Shown: one piece after another, positions 29,405 through 37,819 of the stretch
How the letters are laid out: the number at the start of each line of letters is the position of its first letter
How positions within the stretch are numbered: position 1 is the stretch's first letter
Source of the DNA: Solirubrobacter sp963848475
Lineage (GTDB): Bacteria; Actinomycetota; Thermoleophilia; Solirubrobacterales; Solirubrobacteraceae
NCBI GenBank assembly: GCA_963848475.1
Contig: CAWKDW010000008.1
Location: forward strand, 124,001-188,000
Length of the DNA: 64,000 nucleotides
Direction: 5' to 3'
Notes under the pieces: model-generated
What the model was told of the DNA's origin: nothing
The model's database searches: none
The model's input: only the letters and a program-made list of their open reading frames with translations
Program-made: the position numbers and the translations under genes

Positions 29405-31468
29405 GTGTCCGCACCGCTTGATCTGTCCGCCGTCCGCCACGGACGCGTCAACGGCCGCTACTTCCGCGAGAACTTCGCGCAGGGCGGGATCGACCTCGTG
29501 CAGATCATCCCCGAGCTCGTGACCAACGCGGACTCGGCGATCGCGCTCGGCGGACGCCCGGCGGGACGAATCGTGCTGCGTTTCGGCCCGCCCGACCCCG
29601 AGTTCGTTGCGGGCTGGAAACGTGCGATGCGCAAGCTGCGTGCGCCCGCGCTGCTGGACTGGCGTCACGAACTGCGTTGCAGCGACGACGGCGTCGGGAT
29701 GGACGCCGCCGCCGTCGATCGCCGGCTCGGCGCGCTCGGCGTGCTGCCGGACGCGGGCGGCCAGCGCGGGCTGTTCGGGCGCGGCCTGCGCGACGTGTGG
29801 CTCGCGCAGGGCGGCGGGCGCCTGGAGGGCGTGCGTGACGGGCGGCGCGTGGAGTCATGGTTCTTCCCCTCCGGCGGCGACGATCCGTACGCCTACCTGC
29901 ATGTGCGCGACGAGGCGTCGACCGACCCGTCGGGGACGAGCATCACGGTGCCGCTGGCGGCGGGCCGGCCGCCGGCGAACGCGCGGCTTCGAAGGCTGGT
30001 GGGCCAGCTGGTCCAGCTTCGGCCGGTGCTGGAGGATCCCGCGCGCCAGCTGTGGTTGGAGCTGCCCGGCGAAGGGGCGCAGCTCGTGACGCTGCCGCTC
30101 CCCGAGGCCGATCCGGAGCGCCCGCTGCTGGCTGACGAGGAGATCGAGGTCGCGGCCGGGGTGCGGGCGCGGGTGATCGTCCGGCGGGCGGCGGAGCCGA
30201 TCCCGTTGAGCCCGTCGCGGGCGACACGCCTCGGCGGGCTGGTGATTCGCTCCGGGCGCGCCGCGCACGAGACCACGCTCGCCGGTCACGAGGGCGAGCC
30301 GGGCACCCGGCATCTCTACGGCGAGGTGATCTGCGACGCGCTTGAGGACCTGCAACGCGCGGCGCTGGACTCGCCGCGGCCGCAGCTCGTCGTCAAGGTC
30401 GATCGCTCCGGCCTCAACGAGCACCATCCGGTGGTGCGCAAGCTGCACGCCGCGATCGAGCGGGTGCTGCGCCCGATCGTGGCCGACGAGGAACGCCGGG
30501 CGGGCGCGCATCTGGTCCGCCCGGGACGTGCGGTGCAGGCGCGCGACCAGGTCGGGCTGCGTGCGCTCAACGACGCGCTGCGGGGTGCGTTCGACGCGCC
30601 TGGTGGCGCCGGTTTCGAGCGCGGCGGGACGCCGTCGGATGCGGCGCCGTCGGAGGTGTCCGAGCAGGAGCAGGCGCCGTCCGCTGCATCGGGGCCGTCG
30701 TCGCCGGCAGGCGATGCGGCGCTGACCGGCGCGCTGCGTTTCAAGCAGTCGCCCGTCCGGCTGCATCCCGGCGAGGACCGCAGCGTGTCGCTCGTGATCG
30801 ACCCGGACCAGGTCCCGCCCGGCACGCCGGTCACCGTCACCGGCGATGCCGGTCTGCGGCTGAAGTTCTGGGGCGAGCCGGTCGTGCCCGAGCCGAACCG
30901 GCTCGGCTGGTCGCGGATGACCGGCACGCTGCGCGCCCGTGTCAGCGTCGATCCGGGCGCGCGGTTGACCGTGACCGCCGAGGCCGCCGGCCACAGCGCC
31001 GAGCTCGAGGTGCTGATCGTCCGCCACCGCGCCAGCGGCTGGGTCTCCGAGATCGCGCGCAAGGACGAGGACGCGCTGATCGAGGCGCACTTCGACCCCG
31101 AGAGCGGGATCGTCACCGTCTTCGAGGGCCGCCCCGAGTTCAAGGCGCTGGAGCGTGCCGCCCGCCGCGCCGGGCTCAAGCCGGCGCGGGTGCGCGAGTA
31201 CCTGCCCTACCGCATGCTCGAGGTCGAGGCCGCCGCCAACGCCGTCTACCAGTGGGCGGCCGAGCAGATCGTCGCGCGCCGCTTGGCCGGCGAGCTGCGC
31301 AACGACCCGCTCGAATACGCCCACGCGCTCCGCTACGAGGCCCAGTCGCTGCGCCACCGCGCGCACGAGAAGCTGATGCGCGCGTTCCTCGACCCGGAGG
31401 TCTTCAGCGGCGGCGTGCGCGTGGTCGAGGACGAGCCCGCCGAGGCGCAGACCCGCCTGCGGGTGTGA
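29405..31468 (+). CDS. Large GHKL (Hsp90/MutL-fold) ATPase of unknown system
   Basis: 687 residues. The Bergerat ATP site is clear: N-box ELVTNADSAI (37-46), G1 box DDGVGMD (94-100) and G2 box GLFGRGLRD (122-130). It is not a sensor kinase: no HisKA or membrane segment precedes it, and it starts directly with RHGRVNGRYFRENFAQGGID. About 200-400 is a transducer-like alpha/beta part, 440-560 an Ig-like beta domain (DAGLRLKFW, TGTLRARVSVDP), 560-687 a helical end. MORC, Hsp90 and MutL-like proteins act as ATP-gated clamps on DNA or proteins; this role is inferred. A scrambled relic of a second copy is at 12192-12813. GTG 29375 is an alternative start. Confidence 0.8.
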   Translation: MSAPLDLSAVRHGRVNGRYFRENFAQGGIDLVQIIPELVTNADSAIALGGRPAGRIVLRFGPPDPEFVAGWKRAMRKLRAPALLDWRHELRCSDDGVGMDAAAVDRRLGALGVLPDAGGQRGLFGRGLRDVWLAQGGGRLEGVRDGRRVESWFFPSGGDDPYAYLHVRDEASTDPSGTSITVPLAAGRPPANARLRRLVGQLVQLRPVLEDPARQLWLELPGEGAQLVTLPLPEADPERPLLADEEIEVAAGVRARVIVRRAAEPIPLSPSRATRLGGLVIRSGRAAHETTLAGHEGEPGTRHLYGEVICDALEDLQRAALDSPRPQLVVKVDRSGLNEHHPVVRKLHAAIERVLRPIVADEERRAGAHLVRPGRAVQARDQVGLRALNDALRGAFDAPGGAGFERGGTPSDAAPSEVSEQEQAPSAASGPSSPAGDAALTGALRFKQSPVRLHPGEDRSVSLVIDPDQVPPGTPVTVTGDAGLRLKFWGEPVVPEPNRLGWSRMTGTLRARVSVDPGARLTVTAEAAGHSAELEVLIVRHRASGWVSEIARKDEDALIEAHFDPESGIVTVFEGRPEFKALERAARRAGLKPARVREYLPYRMLEVEAAANAVYQWAAEQIVARRLAGELRNDPLEYAHALRYEAQSLRHRAHEKLMRAFLDPEVFSGGVRVVEDEPAEAQTRLRV

Positions 31469-31474
31469 ATCAGC

Positions 31475-32170
31475 TCACGCCGCCACCGCGAAGCCGTCGC
31501 TGCCGACCGCGTCCTTGATCGCGCGCAGGATGGCGATCGAGTCGTCGTAGGGCCCGGCCACGTACAGCGGCCGTCCCTGCCGGCCGAACGTGATCGCGCA
31601 CGGCTCGGTCAGCTCGCCGAGGTGCTCGCGCACCGGCTCGAAGTCGGGATGCGGTTCGAGGCCGAGCTCGGCCGCGAACGCGACGGCTCCGTGGACGACG
31701 TGCTGGGCGAGCTCGAGCGGTACCGGCAGCGCCGGTGCGGGGAACACTGCGAAGTAGGTCCGGACGAAGGCGGGCAGCTCGCGCCGGCGCATCCGTCGCG
31801 GCCCGAGCGCGCCCTTGACGCCCAGGCAGAACGTGTCGACGAGATATCCGCAGACCCGGACGTCGTCGCGGCGCCCGGTGCGCGCGACGAGGACCTGCGC
31901 GACGCCGCCCGGCCCGAATGCACCGAGGTCCACGTCGTCCCAGCCCGCGCGCGTGCTGACGAGCAGATCACGGCTCCAGCCCGGGCTGATCCAGCAGCCG
32001 ACGAACTCGTCCTGCGCCGGTGCCGGCGCCTCCGCGGCCAGCCGGCGCACCAGTGGCTCGACTTGCGCCGGCCGCACGCCGAGGCTGCGCGCGATGTCCT
32101 TCGGCGAGGCCCCGGCCGCGCGACGGCGGCGGACCTCGTCCAGCAGCTCCTGATCAGTCACGCCCCGCAT
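31475..32170 (-). CDS. Conserved protein with an N-terminal helix-turn-helix
   Basis: 231 residues. Residues 5-45 (TDQELLDEVRRRRAAGASPK, DIARSLGVRPAQVEPLVRRL) form a helix-turn-helix. The rest (FVGCWISPGWSRDLLVSTRA, GYLVDTFCLGVKGALGPRRM, LAQHVVHGAVAFAAELGLEP, then a YVAGPYDDSIAILRAI end) matches an uncharacterised actinobacterial family. It converges on the GHKL gene with a six-base gap. A GTG three codons in is an alternative start. Confidence 0.6.
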   Translation of the reverse strand: MRGVTDQELLDEVRRRRAAGASPKDIARSLGVRPAQVEPLVRRLAAEAPAPAQDEFVGCWISPGWSRDLLVSTRAGWDDVDLGAFGPGGVAQVLVARTGRRDDVRVCGYLVDTFCLGVKGALGPRRMRRRELPAFVRTYFAVFPAPALPVPLELAQHVVHGAVAFAAELGLEPHPDFEPVREHLGELTEPCAITFGRQGRPLYVAGPYDDSIAILRAIKDAVGSDGFAVAA

Positions 32171-32345
32171 TGCACCGCGAGCGCCGGACGGCACTGGTCC
32201 CGTCCCGAAAGACGCGGTGCGGCCCGCTAGGGCCATCCCGCGCAGACCGGACGCGGCCGCGGGTCAGACTCTGTGCGGACGCTCATGCTCGCGGCCCGAG
32301 CGGAGAGAGGACCCGGGCACGCGGCGTGGCACTGGGCGCTGTGAC

Positions 32346-32750
32346 TCATCTCGCGACGACCGTGAAGGCCACGCCGAGACGCCGGTAGGTCGACTGCGCT
32401 CGCTCGTCGAGCGTGAGCAGGGTGCGTCCACTCGCCTTTGCCTCCAGGGCGACCAGGCCGTCGTAGCTGGCCCCGCCGAAGACGCCGGCGTTGGCGAGGG
32501 TGTCGATGACGCAGCGGCGTTGGGTGTCGTCGAGTCGCAGCGGCGAGTCGCTGAAGCGCCGAGCGAGCACGTCGGCCGCGAGCGCGGGGGCGACGGCGAG
32601 CCCTGCCGGCAGCCGCGTCAAGACCGCGTAGACCTCGACGACGACGTGAGCGGGGAGGGCGGTGACCGTCGCGAGCGCGGCCGCCGCCGGCGCGTGTTGC
32701 TCGTGCCAGGACGACAGCGCGGCGATGACCGCGCTCGTGTCGGCGGTCAG
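32346..32750 (-). CDS. PIN-domain toxin with a CTG start
   Basis: 134 residues from CTG: TADTSAVIAALSSWHEQHAP with the first PIN aspartate, VVVEVYAVLTRLP with the central glutamate, and FGGASYDGLVALEAKASGRT then LLTLDERA with the last acids. CTG 32750 overlaps the antitoxin stop (CTGA); no ATG, GTG or TTG is available in the right place, since a later TTG at 32621 would remove the first active-site residue. So translation is probably coupled. Confidence 0.72.
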   Translation of the reverse strand: MTADTSAVIAALSSWHEQHAPAAAALATVTALPAHVVVEVYAVLTRLPAGLAVAPALAADVLARRFSDSPLRLDDTQRRCVIDTLANAGVFGGASYDGLVALEAKASGRTLLTLDERAQSTYRRLGVAFTVVAR

Positions 32751-32986
32751 CGCCGGCCTCGTTCCATCAGCTCGCGAACGTGCTCGGCCGTGAGTTGCTC
32801 GTCGGTCTCCGCGGTGAACCGCACGCCATGCGGACCTTCATCGACGCGCACCCGGGAAGGGATTGTGGCCTCGAGGCGGCCGTCGACAGCCTTGACCTCG
32901 AGCTCCGTGCCGGCAGCGAAACCGAGCTCCTCACGCAATGGCTTGGGCACTACCAGCCGCCCTGCCGCGTCAATGGTGGTTCGCAT
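32747..32986 (-). CDS. AbrB/MazE-type (SpoVT fold) antitoxin
   Basis: 79 residues: RTTIDAAGRLVVPKPLREEL and GFAAGTELEVKAVDGRLEAT are the swapped-hairpin DNA-binding fold of AbrB, MazE and VapB proteins; the acidic tail (TAETDEQLTAEHVRELMERG) would bind the toxin. First gene of the pair with the PIN protein. Confidence 0.85.
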   Translation of the reverse strand: MRTTIDAAGRLVVPKPLREELGFAAGTELEVKAVDGRLEATIPSRVRVDEGPHGVRFTAETDEQLTAEHVRELMERGRR

Positions 32987-33033
32987 GGTACGAGACTACC
33001 ATCGCCCCGGCGCTCTGCGCCTGATGAGCGCCG

Positions 33034-33867
33034 TCACACGCGGTCGGCGGCGCGGCGCTCGAGCTCACGCATCAGCGCCTGAACCTCCGGGTCGCGGCGC
33101 AGCCGCTCGTCGACGAGCGGGTTGACGACGCCGCGCAGCACGGACAGGGGCGCCCACCGGCGCGGGCGGACGATCCGCGCGGCGCGGCGCTCGATCCCAG
33201 TGGCGATCGCCTCGCCGGCCACGTCCGGCGAGAGCCGCTTGTGCAGCGCCTTCGGGTAGGTCGCGAGCATCCGGTCGGCGAGCGGGTCGGCGTCGATGGT
33301 CCGGTGCACCATGTCGGTGTCGATGAAGCCGAAGTAGGCGACGCTCGCGCTCGCGCCGTGCTGCGCGAGCTCGACGCGCAGCGCCCGGCCGAGCTGCTCG
33401 ACGCCCGCCTTCGCGACCGCGTACGAGCTGGCACCGGCGCCATTCGCGAAGGCGTACACCGACGCCACCAGGACGACGTGGCCGCCGCGCTGGGCGACCT
33501 GCGGCAGGCCGGCGCGGACGGTGCGCCAGACGCCCAGCAGGTCGACCTCGACGACCCGCTCGAAGAGGTCCGGGTCCATGGCCAGCGCGGTCGTCACGTT
33601 CGGCGCGATGCCCGCGTTGGCCACGATCACGTCGAGCCCGCCGAAGCGCGCGACCGTCGCCTCGACGGCTTGGCCGATGGCCTCGCGGTCGGTCACGTCG
33701 GCGGCGAGCCCGAGCGTGCGCTCGGCGTCGAACGCGTCCGGCGCCTGGAGGTCCACGAGCGCGACCGAGGCGCCGCGCGCGTGCAGCGCCCGCGCGGTCG
33801 CGGCGCCGATCCCGCGCGCCGCGCCGGTGACCAGCGCGACCTGGCCATTCAGCGAGTAGCGGCCCAT
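33034..33867 (-). CDS. Short-chain dehydrogenase/reductase
   Basis: 277 residues with the classical SDR marks: cofactor loop TGAARGIG at 15-22, NAG at about 86-88, catalytic Ser in LVASVYAF and the YxxxK in SSYAVAKAG. Substrate unknown. A 67-base copy of its 5' end lies at 24224-24290. Confidence 0.87.
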   Translation of the reverse strand: MGRYSLNGQVALVTGAARGIGAATARALHARGASVALVDLQAPDAFDAERTLGLAADVTDREAIGQAVEATVARFGGLDVIVANAGIAPNVTTALAMDPDLFERVVEVDLLGVWRTVRAGLPQVAQRGGHVVLVASVYAFANGAGASSYAVAKAGVEQLGRALRVELAQHGASASVAYFGFIDTDMVHRTIDADPLADRMLATYPKALHKRLSPDVAGEAIATGIERRAARIVRPRRWAPLSVLRGVVNPLVDERLRRDPEVQALMRELERRAADRV

Positions 33868-33897
33868 GGCGTGACTCTAATCCGGTTGACTACGTCT

Positions 33898-34639
33898 ATG
33901 TCCCTGGCGCGTGGTGAGGCCGTTCGTGAGGCCGCCCCCGAGGTGCTCCGCCCGAACGGCCGTCGCGCTGGCGATCGAGTCCGCTCCGACCCTGCTGCTC
34001 GGCCTGCAGCGGACGGTGGGCAACGCGGCCGTGTGCCGGCTCCTCGCTCGCCAGCCGGCTCCGGCGCAGACGGGCACGGCCGCGCCGGTCGCGAAGGTCG
34101 CGACCGTCGGCGGCAAGCGGCCGGCGATCACGGAGACGTCGAAGACGTTCGACGACTGCAACGCCGCGGTCGCATGGATCAACTCCGGCGTCTACACCGG
34201 CGAGGCGCAGCCCGTCTACAAGCCGACCGCCGGGACGATCCGGCACAAGAAGCAGCCCGACGGGAGCCAACAGGGCGAGGTCGACATCAGCTGGGCCTAC
34301 GACGCCTCCTCGACGGCCGAGGTGATCGTCCCGACCTGGGCGGACATGACCGCCGACGAAAAGGCGGCGGTCGCCAAGTACAAGTCCGCGCTCAAGGCGC
34401 ACGAGGTCATGCACTTCGACGTCACCGACAAGGTCGTCAAGGCGCTGCCGAAGACGGTCAAGGCGACCGGCAGCGACCCACAGGACGCGACGGCGAACCT
34501 CCAGAACGAGGTCAACACCTACCAGGCGGACGCACAGACCGCGATCGACACCGCGACGACGGACTACGACACGCTCACCGGCCACGGCGCGACGCAGTCC
34601 GCGGTCGGCGGCGTCGACGTGCACCTCGCCTGCCCGTAG
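33898..34639 (+). CDS. DUF922-like protein with HExxH and an eCIS-effector-like N-terminus
   Basis: The N-terminal segment LLLGLQRTVGNAAVCRLLAR closely fits the LQR-x-x-GN-x-AV-x-x-LL motif common at the N-terminus of proteins associated with extracellular contractile injection systems. The main domain (FDDCNAAVAWINSGVYTGEA, EVDISWAYDASSTAEVIVP) contains AHEVMHFDVTDKV, an HExxH zinc-protease motif as in DUF922. ATG 33898 gives SLARGEAVREAAPEVLRPN before the frame shifts near 33960; GTG 33911 is open throughout but gives an unconvincing Pro/Arg start. No secretion signal or eCIS genes are seen here. Confidence 0.6.
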
Positions 34640-34726
34640 GGCTCGTCCGGGATAGCCCGCCGGGCAAGCGTCGAGGGCCCTCGCATCACGCTCGCGTGTG
34701 GCGGGTCTCGGAGTCCGAGCGCCGGT

Positions 34727-35365
34727 TCACGGTCCGATGAGCCGCCCCACGAGCCGGATGGCGCGGGCGGGAACCACGGCATTGCGTTCTTCCTCCCAGA
34801 CGCGTGCGCGCGTGAAGCGCCGGTAGCCCAGCAGCCGCAGGCCGAGGTCGGCGAGGCCCGAGGCGGCGCCGTGGCTCTGAGCGGGCTCCGCGGTCAGCAG
34901 CTCGATCCGGCACAGGTGCTTGACGTTCACGAAGCCGTAGTGCGCCGGGGCGACGAGCCGCACCGGCGCGCCGTGCTTGGCATCGAGCGGGACGCCGTCG
35001 AGGTGGTCGGCGAGCAGCACGTCGTCCGCGAGCGCGTCGTCGAGGAGCATCACCGACCAGTGCCCGTCGAGACCGACGAGGCGCACGTGGGTCGCCGCCG
35101 CGGACGGCCGCAGGACCTCGCGTAGCGGGACGCCGTCCCAGCGCAGCCCGCGCGCCGACCACCCGGCGACGCAGTGGAAGTCGGCGAGCAGCGTCCGCCG
35201 CGGGAGCGAGGCAAGCTCGGCGACGGCGATCGTCGCCGGCTCGTCGACGGCGCCGGCGAACTCGATCACGGGCGCGGCCGGCACGGCCGGCGGCGGGCCT
35301 TGGTTGGTGCCGAAGCGCGGGAAACGGTCGAGCGGCCGCTGGCCAGGAGGGAGCGAATCATCCAT
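34727..35365 (-). CDS. Molybdopterin-binding oxidoreductase (sulfite-oxidase fold)
   Basis: 212 residues of the oxidoreductase molybdopterin-binding domain. FHCVAGWSARGLRWDGVPLR carries the conserved Cys that ligates Mo, with VRLVGLDGHWSVML and RLVAPAHYGFVNVKHLCRIE completing the fold. No signal peptide, heme or dimerisation domain, so a small cytosolic member. Its start lies inside the first palindrome of the shared operator with the divergent TetR gene. Confidence 0.82.
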   Translation of the reverse strand: MDDSLPPGQRPLDRFPRFGTNQGPPPAVPAAPVIEFAGAVDEPATIAVAELASLPRRTLLADFHCVAGWSARGLRWDGVPLREVLRPSAAATHVRLVGLDGHWSVMLLDDALADDVLLADHLDGVPLDAKHGAPVRLVAPAHYGFVNVKHLCRIELLTAEPAQSHGAASGLADLGLRLLGYRRFTRARVWEEERNAVVPARAIRLVGRLIGP

Positions 35366-35393
35366 ACGTGTGCGTATGGATACGCTAGCGTAT
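35362..35393. promoter_or_regulatory. Two adjacent palindromes between the Mo-oxidoreductase and TetR genes
   Basis: CCATACGTGTGCGTATGG (35362-35379) is a seven-base inverted repeat with a four-base centre. ATACGCTAGCGTAT (35380-35393) is a perfect 14-base palindrome. CGTATGG occurs at 35373 and 35389. The first covers the oxidoreductase start codon, the second covers the TAGCGT -10 of the TetR gene. This is what a TetR operator controlling both genes should look like. Confidence 0.75.
35386..35391 (+). promoter_or_regulatory. -10-like TAGCGT of the TetR gene
   Basis: TAGCGT is the centre of the second palindrome and ends seven bases before the ATG at 35399, so regulator binding would block transcription of its own gene. 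Confidence 0.5.
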
Positions 35394-35398
35394 GGTTC

Positions 35399-35950
35399 AT
35401 GCCCGCGCAAGCCCGTACGCCACGCGGCGACTGGATCGCCGCCGGACTGAACGCGCTCGCCCGTGGCGGTCCCGAGGCCGTACGCGTCGAGCCGCTGGCG
35501 CGCGAGCTCGGCGCCACCAAGGGCAGCTTCTACTGGCACTTCGACGACCGCGCCGGGCTGCTCGAGGCCCTGCTCGACGATTGGGAGCGAGCGGTGGTCG
35601 ACGACGTGATCGCCCAGATCGACGCCGGCGGCGGCGACGCGCGCGACCGTCTGCGCCGCCTGTTCGCGCTCGCCGGCTCCCGGCGCGACCTGCCCGCCGT
35701 CGAACTCGCGATCCGCGACTGGGCCCGCCGCGACGCCGGCGTCGCCCGCCGACTCAAGCGCCTGGACAACCGCCGGTTCGATTACATGCGGACGCTGTTC
35801 GCGGCGCTCGCGGACGACGACGCCGACGCCGAAGTCCGCTGCACCCTGGCCTTCGCACTGTTCGTCGGGCACCCGCTGATCGCCGCCGACCATCCGGGCC
35901 GCACGCGCAGGGACGTGCTCGATCTGGCGCTGGCGCATCTCCTGCGCTGA
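35399..35950 (+). CDS. TetR-family regulator
   Basis: 183 residues. The HTH (VEPLARELGATKGSFYWHFD followed by DRAGLLEALLDDWE) is the strongly conserved TetR signature; the rest is the helical ligand-binding and dimerisation part. Likely represses itself and the divergent oxidoreductase through the double palindrome between them. Inducer unknown. Confidence 0.88.
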   Translation: MPAQARTPRGDWIAAGLNALARGGPEAVRVEPLARELGATKGSFYWHFDDRAGLLEALLDDWERAVVDDVIAQIDAGGGDARDRLRRLFALAGSRRDLPAVELAIRDWARRDAGVARRLKRLDNRRFDYMRTLFAALADDDADAEVRCTLAFALFVGHPLIAADHPGRTRRDVLDLALAHLLR

Positions 35951-36064
35951 AACGCCGCCGAGACCCGTGGGCGCACGGCTGAGCGTGGGACCGCGAGCGT
36001 CCAGCAGTTCTCGCGCGCAGCGGCCAGACCGCGGGCTGCGGCTTGCCCTCAACCGCCTCGCCGA

Positions 36065-36616
36065 GCAAGGACGCGGCCGCAGCAGGCGCTCGCGCTGGAG
36101 TGGCGTCACGTGCGCGAACGCACGCTGCTGGTCGAGCGCGCGGTCTCCGACGGCCAACTGAAGGTGCTCAAGAACCGTCGCCAGCCGCGCACGGTGTCGC
36201 TGCTTGTACCGCTTCGGGAGGATCTCGCGGTCTGGCGCGAGACCAGTGGCAAGCCGGTGTTCAGCTCACCGCTGTTCCCGTCATCGTCGGGGACGTTCTG
36301 GCGGGCGACGGACTGGCGCAACTGGCGCAAACGGGTGTACAAGCCGGTCGCCACCGCGGTCGGCATCGACGGCGCGCGCCCCTACGACCTCCGGCACGCA
36401 TTCGCGTCGCTGCTGATCCACGAAGGCCGGCACTCGGTCGTCGAGATCGCCGCCCAGCTCGGACACAACCCGACGGTCTGCCTCGACACCTACGCGCACG
36501 TCATGGCCGAGGAGCGCGACGGCGAGCACATCAGCGCCGAGGAGCAGATCGTGCTTGCCCGCGGCCATCAGGAGCGGCCATCGGACGAACAGATGCTCCT
36601 TCCTGGCTTCGAATGA
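36065..36616 (+). pseudogene. Tyrosine recombinase (integrase), catalytic end only
   Basis: RPQQALALEWRHVRERTLLV contains the first catalytic Arg region; then PYDLRHAFASLLIHEG (His-x-x-Arg box in the form LRH), EIAAQLGHNPTV (second His) and TYAHVM (nucleophile Tyr). About 170 residues remain; the SAM-like DNA-binding N-terminus is missing and no start codon fits. A trace of an integrated element. Confidence 0.75.
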
Positions 36617-36845
36617 TGTACGGACGAGAACTTGTAGCCGACCACGCAGTCGCCCCTGCCTTGCCGCCTCAGTCGGCGGACGGCGCGTCGCAGCCAACGC
36701 GCGCGCCAGACACCACCTCCTCGCCGCCGGGAGCGCACAGCGGACTCGAACCCATGGCGGCCCTCGTAGAGACGATCCTGACCGCACGAGATTCGAACCT
36801 CGCACGCGCAAAGCTAAGCCGCCGCTTGCGGCATCCTCCTTGCCT
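36617..36845. other. Gap with two tRNA T-arm-like segments, possible attachment-site remnants
   Basis: On the minus strand GGGTTCGAGTCC (near 36752) and GAGGTTCGAATCTC (near 36810) resemble the T arm of tRNAs, but neither has a proper five-pair stem or an acceptor stem, so no tRNA is called. Their place right after an integrase remnant suggests old attachment sites. Confidence 0.3.
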
Positions 36846-37481
36846 GTGACGACGATCGCCTGCATCTCCGATCTCCACGAGCATCTGATCGACATCCCGG
36901 CGTGCGACCTGCTGCTTATCGCCGGCGACGTATCGTTCGCCTTCAAGGGTGACGTCGTCGCCAAGCAGGCGTTTCTCGCCGGCAAGTTCAAAGCCTGGCT
37001 GGAGGACGTCCCGGCTCAGGAGATCGTCCTCGTGGCGGGCAACCATGATCAGTCGATGGAGGCTTGGGGCATCCCTGACGGGTTGCGGTGCCACTACCTC
37101 CAGGACGCTGGACTGGAGCTCTTCGGACTGCAGATCTGGGGCACCCCGTGGCAGCCATGGTTCTACGACTGGGCGTTCAACGCCCCACGCCACGACGGAG
37201 AGGCGTTCCTCGCGGCAAAGTTCGATGCGATTCCCGCCGACACCGACATCATCGTCGCGCACGGGCCTCCACGCGGATTCGGCGACCGAACCCGGCAGAC
37301 CCACGTCGGCTCGACGGCAATGACCACCGCTCTCGAGCGCGTGCAGCCGCGTCTGATGGTGTGCGGTCACATCCATCCTGCCTACGGTCGCTACCACCTC
37401 GGCGCGACCGAGATCATCAATGCCTCGCTCGTCGACGAGGACTACCACCCGGTCAATCCCGTGATCGCGCTCGAGCTCTGA
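36846..37481 (+). CDS. Metallophosphoesterase, YfcE/MPP class
   Basis: 211 residues from GTG. Metal ligands are present in order: ISDLHEH (D8, H10), LIAGDVSF (D31), VAGNHDQS (N/H/D), VAHGPPRGFGD and VCGHIHPAYGR. Typical calcineurin-fold phosphodiesterase; substrate unknown. Starts 229 bases after the integrase remnant. Confidence 0.82.
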   Translation: MTTIACISDLHEHLIDIPACDLLLIAGDVSFAFKGDVVAKQAFLAGKFKAWLEDVPAQEIVLVAGNHDQSMEAWGIPDGLRCHYLQDAGLELFGLQIWGTPWQPWFYDWAFNAPRHDGEAFLAAKFDAIPADTDIIVAHGPPRGFGDRTRQTHVGSTAMTTALERVQPRLMVCGHIHPAYGRYHLGATEIINASLVDEDYHPVNPVIALEL

Positions 37482-37819
37482 CCAGACGAGAATTCGTATC
37501 GCTTGAGTCCGAGAGTACGTAGCGTAGTCGTACGAGCCGTCATCACGACGAGGCGGGAGGAGCATCTTTGGGCCGACGGTGGCAGTGGCCGTTCGCGCAG
37601 GTCCTCCTGGCCCGATCGCGCAGGACCGAACTTGCCCGTCGCGCGAACGTGACGCACAGATCAGTCTCCGTTGTTCCGCTTTTCCCATTGTTCCGCTGCC
37701 ACCGGAGAGCAGTAGAAGATGGGACTTGCCGCGTTCCGCTTGCGGTTCCTGCACACGGATTCCTGTTATCGCGCAATTCCGGCCACAGCGGATAGGATCT
37801 ATATCCGGAACACCAACCG
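37482..37819. other. 338-base AT-richer gap with a short direct repeat
   Basis: TTGTTCCGCT occurs at 37671 and 37688, 17 bases apart, and GGATAGGATCTATATCC (37790-37806) is a loose inverted repeat. These may be operator sites for the AbiE-like locus that follows. No gene recognised. Confidence 0.35.

Noticed and set aside
29855..31366. 503-codon minus-strand frame over the GHKL gene
   Set aside because: Shadow frame; the plus strand carries the ATPase motifs.
36740..36820. tRNA gene on the minus strand
   Set aside because: Two T-arm-like stretches but no acceptor, D or anticodon stems.
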